A stretch of 64,000 bases of DNA from Gelidibacter sediminis (lineage in GTDB: Bacteria; Bacteroidota; Bacteroidia; Flavobacteriales; Flavobacteriaceae). A program made the position numbers and the translations under genes. Position 1 is the stretch's first letter, and each line of letters starts with the position of its first letter. The notes under the pieces were generated by a model, which worked only from the letters and a program-made list of their open reading frames with translations, had not been told where the DNA came from and searched no databases. This document shows positions 40,978-49,677 of this stretch, one piece after another. The stretch spans positions 372,001 to 436,000 of the forward strand of contig NZ_SOBW01000008.1 in NCBI RefSeq assembly GCF_004364975.1, written 5' to 3'.

Positions 40978-41679
40978 TCAAATAATCATCAAGTACATTA
41001 GGCCTATCAATATAGCAATTCCAAAACTAATAAGGGTGCCTATTAAGATGTATTCTGTCAATTTTCGTTCTTTGGATTCCTTTAGATCGCCAAATCTGAA
41101 CACTGATTTTGCCGTAATCAAGAAACCAACGGCTTCCCAATGATTTAAAATCACGAATACAAATACCAAAATACGTTCTAAAATGCCAATATACATTCCG
41201 GCATCCTTAAGCGATTCATTACCCTCGGTCAGTTTTGAAATATCCCATTTCATAAAAATGGTTTTCATGATAATGGAGACGGGAAGGGTTAAGAAGACAA
41301 TGCAGGTTAAAAGAATAAGTGTATGGTCTGTAAAGAGCTCGGTTATAAATCCTTTTTTGGATAATTGCTCCCAGTAAATTGCTAGGAGGACTGAGAGGTG
41401 TAGAAATTGGTCAATGAAGAATAGTAAGCGTTTAGTTTTTTTTGTTTGAAGTATAAGTTTGAGGGCATCAATGACAAAATGGGAAACTCCGACGGTCAGA
41501 ATAATTGGCCATAGCGTAAAATCCCAAAGGATTAGAAATAGCAATGCAATATGGATGAGGACGTGAAGATAAAGTTTTGGCGATTTTAACTTTCGATTCT
41601 CTTTTTCTTTTACCCAAGATGTTGGTTGCAGAAAAAAATCTCCAATTAGATGGGCAAGTATGAGTTTTATCAAGATCAT
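40978..41679 (-). CDS. DUF3307 integral membrane protein
   Basis: A 233-residue protein with about six transmembrane segments. The N-terminus MILIKLILAHLIGDFFLQPT and the next SWVKEKENRK-SPKLYLHVLIH are the DUF3307 signature (HLIGDF-Q). The conserved His, Asp and Gln near the membrane are intact. The function of the family is unknown. Its ATG overlaps the stop of satD (41676-41679), so the two products are made together and probably work together. A membrane effector or transporter controlled by SatD is inferred. Confidence 0.82.
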   Translation of the reverse strand: MILIKLILAHLIGDFFLQPTSWVKEKENRKLKSPKLYLHVLIHIALLFLILWDFTLWPIILTVGVSHFVIDALKLILQTKKTKRLLFFIDQFLHLSVLLAIYWEQLSKKGFITELFTDHTLILLTCIVFLTLPVSIIMKTIFMKWDISKLTEGNESLKDAGMYIGILERILVFVFVILNHWEAVGFLITAKSVFRFGDLKESKERKLTEYILIGTLISFGIAILIGLMYLMII

Positions 41680-42302
41680 ATTTGTAAGTGTGTTACCTTT
41701 TTGCGATAGAGCGCTTCCAGCTGCATAATAACATCCAATTGTGCGCGCTTCTGTCTGCTACTTACGGCATTTTGATTAATTCCTAATTGTTGACCTAAGT
41801 CCTCTTGGAGGGCTTGAGGTTGTTCGAGGTATAACTTGACAATTTCCGCAGAATTGGCAGTCCAATGGTCCATAATGGTCAGAGCTAATTTAAAATACAA
41901 ATTAAGCGCTTCATCTAATTGTGAATCGTTTGTTTTTATTTTGAGATTAACCTTTTCTTTTTTTAATTGCTCTAAAGTTTCACCAGAGTATTGGAAAGCT
42001 GGACCATTAGATTCCACCACGCTTTGACCTGTAAATGTCTTTTCACCAATGCCTATGGCAATACGTACATCTAGACCCTTAATGGTTTTAATGCAGGCCT
42101 TTATATATATGGCCGCTCTAAGACTGTCGGCAATGATTGGAGTTTCCAATTGAAAACTGTCTCCTCTATAAATGTCCCAGTCACTACTATTTTGGGAAGA
42201 CTTTATTAAGGCTTCTTTTAATACTGTCAACCATCTTCCTGAATCTTTGATAGAGCGGGACTTAATAATATCTCCAGTTAAAATACTCGTTATTACAGTC
42301 AT
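41676..42302 (-). CDS. SatD family protein (degenerate nucleotidyl-cyclase-like domain plus HTH)
   Basis: A 208-residue cytoplasmic protein. The N-terminal part lines up by eye with class III nucleotidyl cyclases: ITSILTGDIIKSR (Asp11 where the first metal Asp sits), DIYRGDSFQLE (Asp48, second metal Asp), LRAAIYIKACIK, VRIAIGIGE (like the cyclase RIGIHxG) and PAFQYSGETLEQLKK. Residues ~155-190 (DLGQQLGINQNAVSSRQKRA) look like a helix-turn-helix. It overlaps the DUF3307 gene by 4 bp. SatD is the Pfam name; the function is unknown. Repeated GTGATA words upstream could be its own operator. Cyclase likeness is my reading, not a search result. Confidence 0.75.
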   Translation of the reverse strand: MTVITSILTGDIIKSRSIKDSGRWLTVLKEALIKSSQNSSDWDIYRGDSFQLETPIIADSLRAAIYIKACIKTIKGLDVRIAIGIGEKTFTGQSVVESNGPAFQYSGETLEQLKKEKVNLKIKTNDSQLDEALNLYFKLALTIMDHWTANSAEIVKLYLEQPQALQEDLGQQLGINQNAVSSRQKRAQLDVIMQLEALYRKKVTHLQI

Positions 42303-42358
42303 ACATACTTTACATTAATAGCACCAATAAGCTTCATTACTCATTTTATCTTCTATCT

Positions 42359-42410
42359 AAGTGATAAAGTAAAATATCAATTTATTAAGTGATATTCAAA
42401 TATATCACAT
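42359..42410. promoter_or_regulatory. Cluster of GTGATA-type sites upstream of satD
   Basis: AAGTGATAAAG (42359-42369), AATATCA (42373-42379), TTAAGTGATATT (42385-42396) and ATATCACATA (42402-42411) repeat a GTGATA/TATCAC word in both orientations within ~55 bp, all in the region before satD. The arrangement suits an operator array for the adjacent HTH protein. No clear TAnnTTTG box was found next to it. Confidence 0.45.
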
Positions 42411-42428
42411 ATTTACGAGATGTAAAAA

Positions 42429-42995
42429 TTATGAAAGCATAACTTTCACTTTGTAAGCATCCAAAATGTGTAAATAATCATTTGGAGAGAAATCTTTTTC
42501 TTCAAATTCTTTCTGTCTTAACTGTTTCATTTCTAGACGCTTCAGGCACTTTAAAAAGCGTCTAATTTCTTGCTTATCATTTAAAATCAAGCCTGGAACT
42601 TCAACTGAATTTCCATCGTCATCTTTGGCAACCATTGTAAAGTAGGATGAGTTACAGTGTTTTACAACACCAGTTCTAATATTTTCGGCCTCAACCCGAA
42701 TGCCTACCACCATCGATGTATTTCCGACATAATTTACGGAGGCTTTCATCGAAACCAACTCGCCAATTTCAATAGGATTTAAAAAATCTACAGTATCTAC
42801 AGATGCGGTAACACAGTAGGTTTTGGAATGTTTTGAAGCACATGCAAAGGCAATTTGGTCCATTAAATTCAAAATGTACCCACCATGAATTTTACCGTTA
42901 AAATTGGAGTAGGAGGGTTGCATCAATTCTGAAATTAAGATTCGGGAGTCATCTACCTTTTTATAGATCTTATCATCTTGTGTATTAGTCATCAT
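42429..42995 (-). CDS. Acyl-CoA thioesterase (hotdog fold)
   Basis: A 188-residue BACH/YciA-type thioesterase. The hotdog core has FNGKIHGGYILNLMDQIAFA with the catalytic Asp region, VTASVDTVDFLNPIEIGELV and MVVGIRVEAENI. The C-terminal ~55 residues are a charged helix. The start is one of two adjacent ATGs (42995 or 42992), overlapping the end of rmuC (42985) by about 10 bp. It hydrolyses acyl-CoA to free acid and CoA; chain length is unknown. Coupling to rmuC is probably just operon compaction. Confidence 0.82.
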   Translation of the reverse strand: MMTNTQDDKIYKKVDDSRILISELMQPSYSNFNGKIHGGYILNLMDQIAFACASKHSKTYCVTASVDTVDFLNPIEIGELVSMKASVNYVGNTSMVVGIRVEAENIRTGVVKHCNSSYFTMVAKDDDGNSVEVPGLILNDKQEIRRFLKCLKRLEMKQLRQKEFEEKDFSPNDYLHILDAYKVKVMLS

Positions 42996-44370
42996 CAGTA
43001 GCGCGTTTCAATAATTTTTCGTTTTGTTGTTTACTAGCTTTGGCACCAAGGGTTTTAAGTGTTTCTACCCGTTTCACCAAGTTGCCTTTCCCGGTTAATT
43101 TTACCATGGCACTATCATACGATTTTTGAACTGTGCCAAGCTGATTGCCCACTTTAATCAATTCGTCAGTTAAATTAACGAAAGAATCGTACAGTCGGCC
43201 TGCCTGTGTGGCAATTTCTATGGCGTTTGCCTTTTGTTTCTCGTTTTGCCACATGCTGTCTATAGTTTTTAAAACGGCAAGTAGGGTTGTAGGCGTCACA
43301 ATAATAATGTTTTTTTCAAAGGCATCACTATACAGTGCCGGGTATTCCATAGAGGCAATGGCGAAAGCGGATTCGATTGGAATGAATAGCAATACAAAAT
43401 CAGGACTTTCCATGTCATAGAGTTGGTGGTAATTCTTTTCGCCCAATTCGCTCACCCGTTTTCTAACGGATAGCAAATGATTTTTTAGATGTTTAGCCCG
43501 TTCAGTCTCGTCAACTTCATTAATATAGCGCTCGTAGGCCACTAAGGACACTTTGGAATCTACAATCATTTTCTTATCGCCCGGTAATGAGATGACCACA
43601 TCAGGCATTACCCGTTTACCATCTTCCGTGGTAAAATTTTGTTGTACAAAATATTCGCTATCTTTTTGAAGTCCGCTACGCTCCATAACACGTTCCAGCA
43701 CCAATTCGCCCCAATTCCCTTGCATTTTAGTATCGCCTTTTAAAGCTTTGGTTAAATTTGTCGTTTCCTTGCTCATTTGCTCATTAAGCTCCGTCAGTCC
43801 GATAATTTGACGTCGTAAATCAGCACTTCTAGTAATATCTTCCTTGTTGGTTTCTTCCACACGCTTTTCAAAATGCTGAATTTTGTCTTGCAATGGCTTT
43901 AAAATGGCATCAATATTTTCTTTGTTCTGCAGGGTGAATTTACTTGATTTCTCATCGAGAATTCTGTTGGCCAAATTTTCAAATTCTTTGGTGAATTTCT
44001 CCTGTAATTTCTCAACTTCAGCTTTCTGTTCCTGATTTTTTAGGGCGAGATTTTCAAAATCTGAATTTTTGCGTATCAATTCTGTATTTAGAAGCTCTTT
44101 CTCCCTGCGGATGTGTTCGCGCTCCTGTTCTAGTTTGTTTAGCGAATCTTTTATTGAAGTGAGCTGTGTTTCATAATGATGTTCCGTTTTTTGAACTTCT
44201 GAAGCATGCTGAAGTTTTATATCTTGATGCTGCTGTTGTAGATTGAGAATACGCTCTTCTAGCGCGCCTTGTTCGGCTTTGCTTTTCAGTTTGGCTAAGG
44301 TCAAGCCCATATAAGCACCAATGCCACCGGCAATAAGAATAACTGTTATGATAAGGATAGTATCGTCCAT
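42985..44370 (-). CDS. rmuC: DNA recombination protein RmuC
   Basis: A 461-residue protein. One transmembrane helix at the N-terminus (ILIITVILIAGGIGAYMGL) is followed by a long coiled coil (~30-165) and the RmuC nuclease-like domain, with KMQGNWGELVLERVMERSG, PDVVISLPGDKKMIVDSKVS and FVLLFIPIESAFA. The E...DSK arrangement is that of a PD-(D/E)xK-like fold. In E. coli RmuC limits rearrangements at inverted repeats and has been linked to DNA-protein crosslink repair. The C-terminus is basic and polar. Length is normal. Confidence 0.88.
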   Translation of the reverse strand: MDDTILIITVILIAGGIGAYMGLTLAKLKSKAEQGALEERILNLQQQHQDIKLQHASEVQKTEHHYETQLTSIKDSLNKLEQEREHIRREKELLNTELIRKNSDFENLALKNQEQKAEVEKLQEKFTKEFENLANRILDEKSSKFTLQNKENIDAILKPLQDKIQHFEKRVEETNKEDITRSADLRRQIIGLTELNEQMSKETTNLTKALKGDTKMQGNWGELVLERVMERSGLQKDSEYFVQQNFTTEDGKRVMPDVVISLPGDKKMIVDSKVSLVAYERYINEVDETERAKHLKNHLLSVRKRVSELGEKNYHQLYDMESPDFVLLFIPIESAFAIASMEYPALYSDAFEKNIIIVTPTTLLAVLKTIDSMWQNEKQKANAIEIATQAGRLYDSFVNLTDELIKVGNQLGTVQKSYDSAMVKLTGKGNLVKRVETLKTLGAKASKQQNEKLLKRATDDD

Positions 44371-44497
44371 TTAAAATTTCAAATTTATCAAAGATAGATT
44401 TTTTTGGGTGATGACCGATTGCTGGGAAAAGAAGATTTAGGCGCAGTAAAAAGTGAGACATTTGGTGCAGCGCTTGCATCATTTCGCCAATTCGAGA

Positions 44498-45292
44498 TTA
44501 TTTGTTGACTGTAAAGCGTCCCGTAGTCTGATCAAACGCAATTAAATCTTCTGGAAATAAAGTATTAAAAGTTCCATTTGAGATCAGTTGGCAGGGCGTA
44601 CCTGAAATCACTTCAGTGCTGCTCATCACAATCATCGCATCACACAATTGAATGGCCAAATCTATTTCATGCGAAGAAAATAAAATGGTCTTTCCGGTTT
44701 CTTTGGCTAATTTTTGAAGTAATTTTAAAATATATGCCTTGTGGTACATGTCTAAATGTGTGGTAGGTTCATCCAAGATGATTAAATCTGTGTCTTGGGC
44801 CAGAGCCCTTGCAATCATAACTTTTTGTAATTGGCCGTCGCTCAATGCATAACACTTTTTATCTCTAAGGGCGCTTATGTTTGTGTATTGGAATGCTTGT
44901 TCAATAATCTCGAGGTCTGTGTCAGAAAGATTGCCCACCCAATTTGTATACGGCTGCCGTCCTAAAGCCACCAATTCAAAAACAGATAAATTCTTTGAAG
45001 CGATTTGTTCTGTCAGCACCAAACTCAACTGTTTTGCCAATTCTACAGTGGTGTACTCCATAATCGATTTTGAGTTGATATAAATATCGCCTTGCAAGGG
45101 TTTTTGAACCGTGGTTAAAGTTCTTAATAACGTCGATTTTCCAATCCCATTTGCACCCACTAACCCGACCAATTGACCTTTATGTAATGAAATGTTTATT
45201 GAATTCGCAATAACATTGGCACCTTTTTTAGAAGTGTAGCCAACGGACAAATTTTTAGTTTCAAGGACGATATGTTGCTGTGCTTCTGTCAC
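44498..45292 (-). CDS. btuD: ABC transporter ATP-binding protein for corrinoid uptake
   Basis: A 264-residue type II importer ATPase with Walker A VGANGIGKSTLLRTL, signature ALSDGQLQKVMIARALAQ (LSDGQ variant), Walker B LIILDEPTTHLD and switch His in ILFSSHEIDLA. The start is GTG at 45290-45292, one base after the permease stop; no better ATG exists. Family members import haem, iron-siderophores or cobalamin. Divergence from a cobalamin riboswitch and btuB-btuG argues for cobalamin. No riboswitch is seen on this side, so its regulation may differ. Confidence 0.85.
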   Translation of the reverse strand: MTEAQQHIVLETKNLSVGYTSKKGANVIANSINISLHKGQLVGLVGANGIGKSTLLRTLTTVQKPLQGDIYINSKSIMEYTTVELAKQLSLVLTEQIASKNLSVFELVALGRQPYTNWVGNLSDTDLEIIEQAFQYTNISALRDKKCYALSDGQLQKVMIARALAQDTDLIILDEPTTHLDMYHKAYILKLLQKLAKETGKTILFSSHEIDLAIQLCDAMIVMSSTEVISGTPCQLISNGTFNTLFPEDLIAFDQTTGRFTVNK

Positions 45293-45293
45293 T

Positions 45294-46316
45294 TTAAAAA
45301 AACATTTTACGTTTTCGGGTTAACAGCCAAATGACTACTGGCGCCCCAATTAGCGAGGTAATGGCGTTTATTGGAAGCGTATAATCGCTGGTTGGTAATT
45401 GTGCAATGCTATCGCAAATGAGCATCACGATACCGCCAAATAAAAAGACTGCTGGTAACAGGATTTTATGATTTGAGGTGTGAAACACCTGACGCGTCAT
45501 ATGCGGAATAGCTAACCCTATAAAAGCTATAGGACCCGCAAAGGCAGTTATTGTTCCTGCTAATAAACTTGTGGCTATAATGATGATCAGTCGGCTTTGT
45601 TTCAAATTTAAACCCAGACTCTTTGCATAGTTTTCGCCTAATAATAAGGTGTTCAATCCTTTTATCGAACTAATGGTCATTACTATTCCGGCTGTATAGA
45701 TTAAGAAAAAGATCAACAATTCATTCCAAGAGAGGTTGCCCAAACTTCCAAATCCCCAGAAAACATACTGTTGCAACTCCTCTGCAGAACTAAAGTAAGA
45801 GAGCACGCTCACCACCGCTGATGTGATGCTTCCAAACATCAACCCAATAATAAGTATGGCCATGGTATCCCTTACCCGTGATGAAACGATCATAACCGCG
45901 AGTAATACTAAAAAACTACCTAAACTGGCCGCTACAACAATGCTCCATTTTGAAGTTAATACACTTGCAAAAACACCACCAAAGAGTCCAGATCCCAAAA
46001 TTACCAATGCCACGCCTAAACTCGCCCCCGAACTGATGCCTAAAACAAACGGTCCTGCGAGCGGGTTCCTGAAAAGGGTCTGCATCAATAATCCTGAGAT
46101 GCCGAGGCCCGATCCTACTAAAATGGCAGTAAACGCTTTAGGTAAACGGTAATTTTGAATGATGTATTGCCATGATTCATTTTCAATGTTGCCCACTAGA
46201 CTTTTAAAAATTTCTAGCGTAGGAATTGACACAGAACCCAAACTAATGTTTACGAAAAAAAAGATGATGAGCAAGGCTATCAAACTTAAGAAAGGGTATG
46301 TGTATTTAATGTACAA
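45294..46316 (-). CDS. btuC: FecCD-family permease for corrinoid uptake
   Basis: A 340-residue inner-membrane permease with about ten transmembrane helices. Typical segments are FTAILVGSGLGISGLLMQTLFRNPLAGPFVLGISSGA-type (here spread over 50-95), ITAFAGPIAFIGLAIPHMTR (coupling helix) and LIGAPVVIWLL at the end. The first available start is TTG at 46314-46316; no ATG occurs for many codons, so TTG is used with moderate confidence. It lies between the binding-protein and ATPase genes; the three form btuF-btuC-btuD. Confidence 0.85.
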   Translation of the reverse strand: MYIKYTYPFLSLIALLIIFFFVNISLGSVSIPTLEIFKSLVGNIENESWQYIIQNYRLPKAFTAILVGSGLGISGLLMQTLFRNPLAGPFVLGISSGASLGVALVILGSGLFGGVFASVLTSKWSIVVAASLGSFLVLLAVMIVSSRVRDTMAILIIGLMFGSITSAVVSVLSYFSSAEELQQYVFWGFGSLGNLSWNELLIFFLIYTAGIVMTISSIKGLNTLLLGENYAKSLGLNLKQSRLIIIIATSLLAGTITAFAGPIAFIGLAIPHMTRQVFHTSNHKILLPAVFLFGGIVMLICDSIAQLPTSDYTLPINAITSLIGAPVVIWLLTRKRKMFF

Positions 46317-46347
46317 GTAGTTGGATATTTGCCGTTGGTTAAAAGCT

Positions 46348-47493
46348 TTAATTCAATTGTTTAAAAAAGTAAGGCTCGTAATCTTCCATGAGTTCTGGAT
46401 GGCAGATTTTTATCAAATCTTTCAAAACTAAATCCGGACGCGCCATGCCCATTTCAAAATAGGAAACGCCACCTGTTGCCCCTGTGGTGCCTACAAATGA
46501 ATATATTTCTCCTGTTTTAAAGGCTTTAAACTTGGTATAGTGCGAATTTGCCTTTTTAATAGCTTCCAAACTTGGGTAGTAGGAGGGGCTGATCCAAATA
46601 TCTGCGTCGTTTGCGTTCTCAAAAACAGTCTCAAAACTAAGTGATAAACTACCTTTTTCAGTGGTTTCACTATACAGATAATTGGCATTGGCATCTTTTA
46701 ATAAAATCGCTTCTGAGCTCGTACCGCTTGGTAAATACCAGACATCCTTATGCATGGCACCGCTTAAAACGGTGGGTTGATTAGTGGCTTGTTTAGCAAT
46801 TGATTTAGCTTCCAAATAATCAGATGCAATAGATTTAAAGATAGCATCTGCTTTCTTTTCTTTCTGATATAAAACTCCAAAAAGCTTAATCCATTCGGCT
46901 TTTGCCAACGGTGAAGCTTCTATCCATTCTCCATTAAAAATCACAGGAATGCCCGCTTTTTGAATATTATCAAAAGTTTTATTATTACCATCAATCCCAA
47001 AACCGATGACCACTTCTGGTCTCAGCTCCAATAAGACTTCTGTATTAATGCTTTCATTTTTACCCAATTCTCTAATGGAGCCCTGATCAATCAACGCACG
47101 TGTTTTTTCGGAAGACACATAATCTGTTCCTGGAAAACCAACCAATGTGTGTTCAACATTTAACAATTCCAAACCAGGAATATGTGTGGTAGAAGTGACG
47201 ACAATTTTTTCAATTGGGGTTATCAAAATACCATCATAGTCATCTTTATTCAAAGTGATTTTGGGCGCCATGTCTTTGCTTATCAAAGCATATCGAAAAA
47301 TATGTTCTGATTTTGGCCACGGATTCTTAATCGTTAAAACCTTAAAATCTTGAAAGTCTTCAATTGAAAAACCTTGGGCATATAACAACGTATCTTGTTG
47401 CGTTGTCGGAGCTTCATTTAATGTCTTGGAAGGCGCTGTGTCTTTACAATTTACAAGGAATAGGAATAGAAATACTAAGGAAAAAGTCTTCAA
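46348..47493 (-). CDS. btuF: Periplasmic corrinoid-binding lipoprotein (BtuF-like)
   Basis: A 381-residue class III substrate-binding protein for the btuCD importer. The leader MKTFSLVFLFLFLVNC ends in a lipobox, so it is tethered by Cys16. The two lobes include VEHTLVGFPGTDYVSS, LLELRPEVVIGFG and VIFNGEWIEASPLAKAEWIK. The start chosen is TTG at 47491-47493 (frame MKTFSL), because an upstream in-frame TTG (47517) is the last part of the promoter -7 box. Binding of cobalamin rather than haem or a siderophore is inferred from the adjacent riboswitch and btuB-btuG. Confidence 0.8.
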   Translation of the reverse strand: MKTFSLVFLFLFLVNCKDTAPSKTLNEAPTTQQDTLLYAQGFSIEDFQDFKVLTIKNPWPKSEHIFRYALISKDMAPKITLNKDDYDGILITPIEKIVVTSTTHIPGLELLNVEHTLVGFPGTDYVSSEKTRALIDQGSIRELGKNESINTEVLLELRPEVVIGFGIDGNNKTFDNIQKAGIPVIFNGEWIEASPLAKAEWIKLFGVLYQKEKKADAIFKSIASDYLEAKSIAKQATNQPTVLSGAMHKDVWYLPSGTSSEAILLKDANANYLYSETTEKGSLSLSFETVFENANDADIWISPSYYPSLEAIKKANSHYTKFKAFKTGEIYSFVGTTGATGGVSYFEMGMARPDLVLKDLIKICHPELMEDYEPYFFKQLN

Positions 47494-47514
47494 AGCGGTT
47501 TTGGTTTTAAATGT

Positions 47515-47522
47515 CAAATTTA
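47515..47522 (-). promoter_or_regulatory. -7 element of btuFCD
   Basis: TAAATTTG on the minus strand (complement of 47515-47522) matches TAnnTTTG. With start near 47508 the leader to the TTG start at 47493 is about 15 bases, so there is no room for a riboswitch on this side. Confidence 0.5.
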
Positions 47523-47599
47523 AGATTAATTAATTGAATTTATGGCAGGACCATTTTTAAAACCTTTCATTTCATCATTCGGAATCCATTTTAAATGAT

Positions 47600-47607
47600 T
47601 AGTTTTG
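47600..47607 (+). promoter_or_regulatory. -7 element of the btuB-btuG transcript
   Basis: TAGTTTTG followed by CACA fits TAnnTTTG and lies just before the riboswitch. No clear -33 box. Confidence 0.5.
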
Positions 47608-47610
47608 CAC

Positions 47611-47806
47611 AGAATTTTGGTTTGACATATTCATCTATGTCGATTAAAAGGGAATCTGGTTAAAATCCAGGACTGTTCCCGCAACTGTAAGTTTTTGTCC
47701 AAATTTTGGGCGACTCAAATTGAGATGTTACACACTTCAATTGCCACTGGTTAACACTGGGAAGGTATTGTAACATAAAACAAGTCAGGAGACCTGCCAA
47801 TTTCAT
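47611..47806 (+). ncRNA. Cobalamin riboswitch
   Basis: A ~195-nt leader upstream of btuB with the hallmark blocks in order: AAGGGAATCTGGTTAAAATC then CAGGACTGTTCCCGCAACTG (47647-47686), the GCCACTG block (47743-47749), CACTGGGAAGG (47755-47765) and the B12 box GTCAGGAGACCTGCC (47784-47798). A P1-like helix joins the region near 47611-47619 with 47797-47805. Adenosyl- or other cobalamins would repress the downstream genes by the known mechanism of the class. Confidence 0.93.
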
Positions 47807-47813
47807 CCATCAC

Positions 47814-47836
47814 GAGCGGCTTTCGGGTAAAGAGCC
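47814..47836 (+). other. Expression-platform hairpin of the riboswitch
   Basis: GCGGCTTT (47816-47823) can pair with AAAGAGCC (47829-47836) around CGGGT, ending 8 bases before the btuB ATG. There is no T-run, so control is probably at translation initiation. Confidence 0.5.
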
Positions 47837-47844
47837 TTAAGATT

Positions 47845-49674
47845 ATGAAAAGACTAGTTTATATATTTTTACTTTTTAGTATTGGTAATTCTACAATTGC
47901 TCAATCACAATTGGATTCTATCCAAAAATTGGACGAAGTCATCTTGAGCGATGTCAAATTGAAACGCTATGCGTCGGGTTATAAAATAAGGACTTTAGGC
48001 GATTCTATCTTAGAGAAAAATTCCTTGTCTTTGACCGATTTGCTGCGCTATAATTCAAATATCTATTTTAAGGAAAATGGCTATGGCATGGTGTCCTCAC
48101 CTTCTTTTAGAGGCACAAATGCCTCACAGACTGCTGTAATTTGGAATGGTATTAATATCAATTCACAGCTTAACGGGCAAGTTGATTTTAACACAATTAA
48201 TACCTCCAATTATGATGCTGTTGAGATCCGGAGCGGTGGCGGTAGTGTGCAGTACGGCAGTGGTGCCATAGGAGGGAGTGTGCATTTGAGTAATGACTTG
48301 TCGTTTACAAAACACACCAATCATACGGTTAGAATGCGTTATGGCAGTTTTGATACCAAGCTGGCAAATTACGGACTTTCTACGGGTTCAGAACATTGGT
48401 CGGTTAATTTTGGAATTGCCTATGTCAATTCAGAAAATGACTATAAATATCTGGGCACCGATAAAATTAATAATAATGGGCAATACGATAATTTAAGTAT
48501 TAATCTCAATGCGGGCTATCTGCTTAATGACCATCATGTGCTCAAATTGTATCATCAAAGTTTTGCAGGGGATCGGAATTTCTCAGGAACGCTTGTGGCA
48601 CCTTCAAAAAGTAAATACGAAGACACCAATTACAGGTCCATGCTGGAATGGGATTATTTTCAAAGACAGTACACCTCAAAGGTGAAAGTGGCGCATCTTC
48701 TTGAAGAATTTAAATATTTTGAGAATAAAGATGCAGAACACTTTTCCTTTGGTCGCGTCCAAAGTTTTATAGGAAATCACAATCTCAATATCAAACTTAC
48801 CGAGGCTATTGATTTGCGGACTATTATAGAGTTTGCCAAGTACACGGGCAACGGAGATAATTTTGCAAGCCCAAACAGGGATGAATTTTCCGCCACCGCA
48901 TTGTGGCGACATGAGCTTTCTGAACGTCTGATTTATGGATTGAACATCAGAAAAGATTTTACATCAGATTTTCAAAGTCCGTTCGTATTTTCTGTGGATG
49001 GCGAATATCGTTTTAATGAAAGTTATGCCGTAAAGATAAATGGTTCCAAAAATTTTAGGGTACCCACGTTTAATGATTTGTATTGGAGTCCTGGTGGTAA
49101 TTTGGATTTGCTTCCTGAGTCCTCTTATCAGGTGGATTTGGGTCAAGAATTCTCATCTAAATTCATCGATCTAAAATTTAATGCCTATTATATCAACACC
49201 AAAGATATGATTCAGTGGGTACCAGATAAAACTGGATTATTTCGTCCGCAAAATATTAATAAGGTTAAAACTTATGGTAGCGAAGTGGAACTTTTCCTTA
49301 AGTATACTATCGGAAGCCATCATTTAAATATGAACTCAGGGTATTCTTATACGGTTTCTAAAAATGATGCCAGTGCAAAGCAACTCATCTATGTTCCGTT
49401 ACACAAGTTCAATGTAAACCTCAGTTATAGTTTTAAAGTTGTAGAATTATTCTATCAGCATCAATTTAATGGAGAAGTCAACATAATTGGAGGACAGTTA
49501 GAGAAGTATGATGTGGGCAAATTAGGACTTTCCTATAATTATAAAATCGCCAAAAACGTTCATTCCATTTTACAGTTTAATATCAATAATCTTTATAATA
49601 CAACCTATGAAAATGTGGCATTGCGTCCCATGCCCAACCGAAATTATCAATTACAATTAACTCTCAAATTTTAA
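47845..49674 (+). CDS. btuB: TonB-dependent corrinoid receptor (BtuB-type)
   Basis: A 609-residue outer-membrane receptor. After the signal peptide (ending STIAQ) comes the plug, with SLTDLLRYNSNIYFKENG, SPSFRGTNASQTAVIWNGI and GSVQYGSGAIGGSVHLSNDL. The rest is a 22-strand barrel (NFRVPTFNDLYWSPGGNLDL, ENVALRPMPNRNYQLQLTLKF end). Its length is close to that of E. coli BtuB, and it lacks the N-terminal CarboxypepD extension of SusC types. The gene sits directly under a cobalamin riboswitch, which strongly supports corrinoid uptake. btuG follows 3 bp later. Confidence 0.9.
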   Translation: MKRLVYIFLLFSIGNSTIAQSQLDSIQKLDEVILSDVKLKRYASGYKIRTLGDSILEKNSLSLTDLLRYNSNIYFKENGYGMVSSPSFRGTNASQTAVIWNGININSQLNGQVDFNTINTSNYDAVEIRSGGGSVQYGSGAIGGSVHLSNDLSFTKHTNHTVRMRYGSFDTKLANYGLSTGSEHWSVNFGIAYVNSENDYKYLGTDKINNNGQYDNLSINLNAGYLLNDHHVLKLYHQSFAGDRNFSGTLVAPSKSKYEDTNYRSMLEWDYFQRQYTSKVKVAHLLEEFKYFENKDAEHFSFGRVQSFIGNHNLNIKLTEAIDLRTIIEFAKYTGNGDNFASPNRDEFSATALWRHELSERLIYGLNIRKDFTSDFQSPFVFSVDGEYRFNESYAVKINGSKNFRVPTFNDLYWSPGGNLDLLPESSYQVDLGQEFSSKFIDLKFNAYYINTKDMIQWVPDKTGLFRPQNINKVKTYGSEVELFLKYTIGSHHLNMNSGYSYTVSKNDASAKQLIYVPLHKFNVNLSYSFKVVELFYQHQFNGEVNIIGGQLEKYDVGKLGLSYNYKIAKNVHSILQFNINNLYNTTYENVALRPMPNRNYQLQLTLKF

Positions 49675-49677
49675 ACT

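Noticed and set aside
46348-47493. Haem or siderophore uptake for the btuFCD-type genes
   Set aside because: The families overlap, but the divergent cobalamin riboswitch with btuB-btuG makes corrinoid the best assignment; no Fur-like site was seen.
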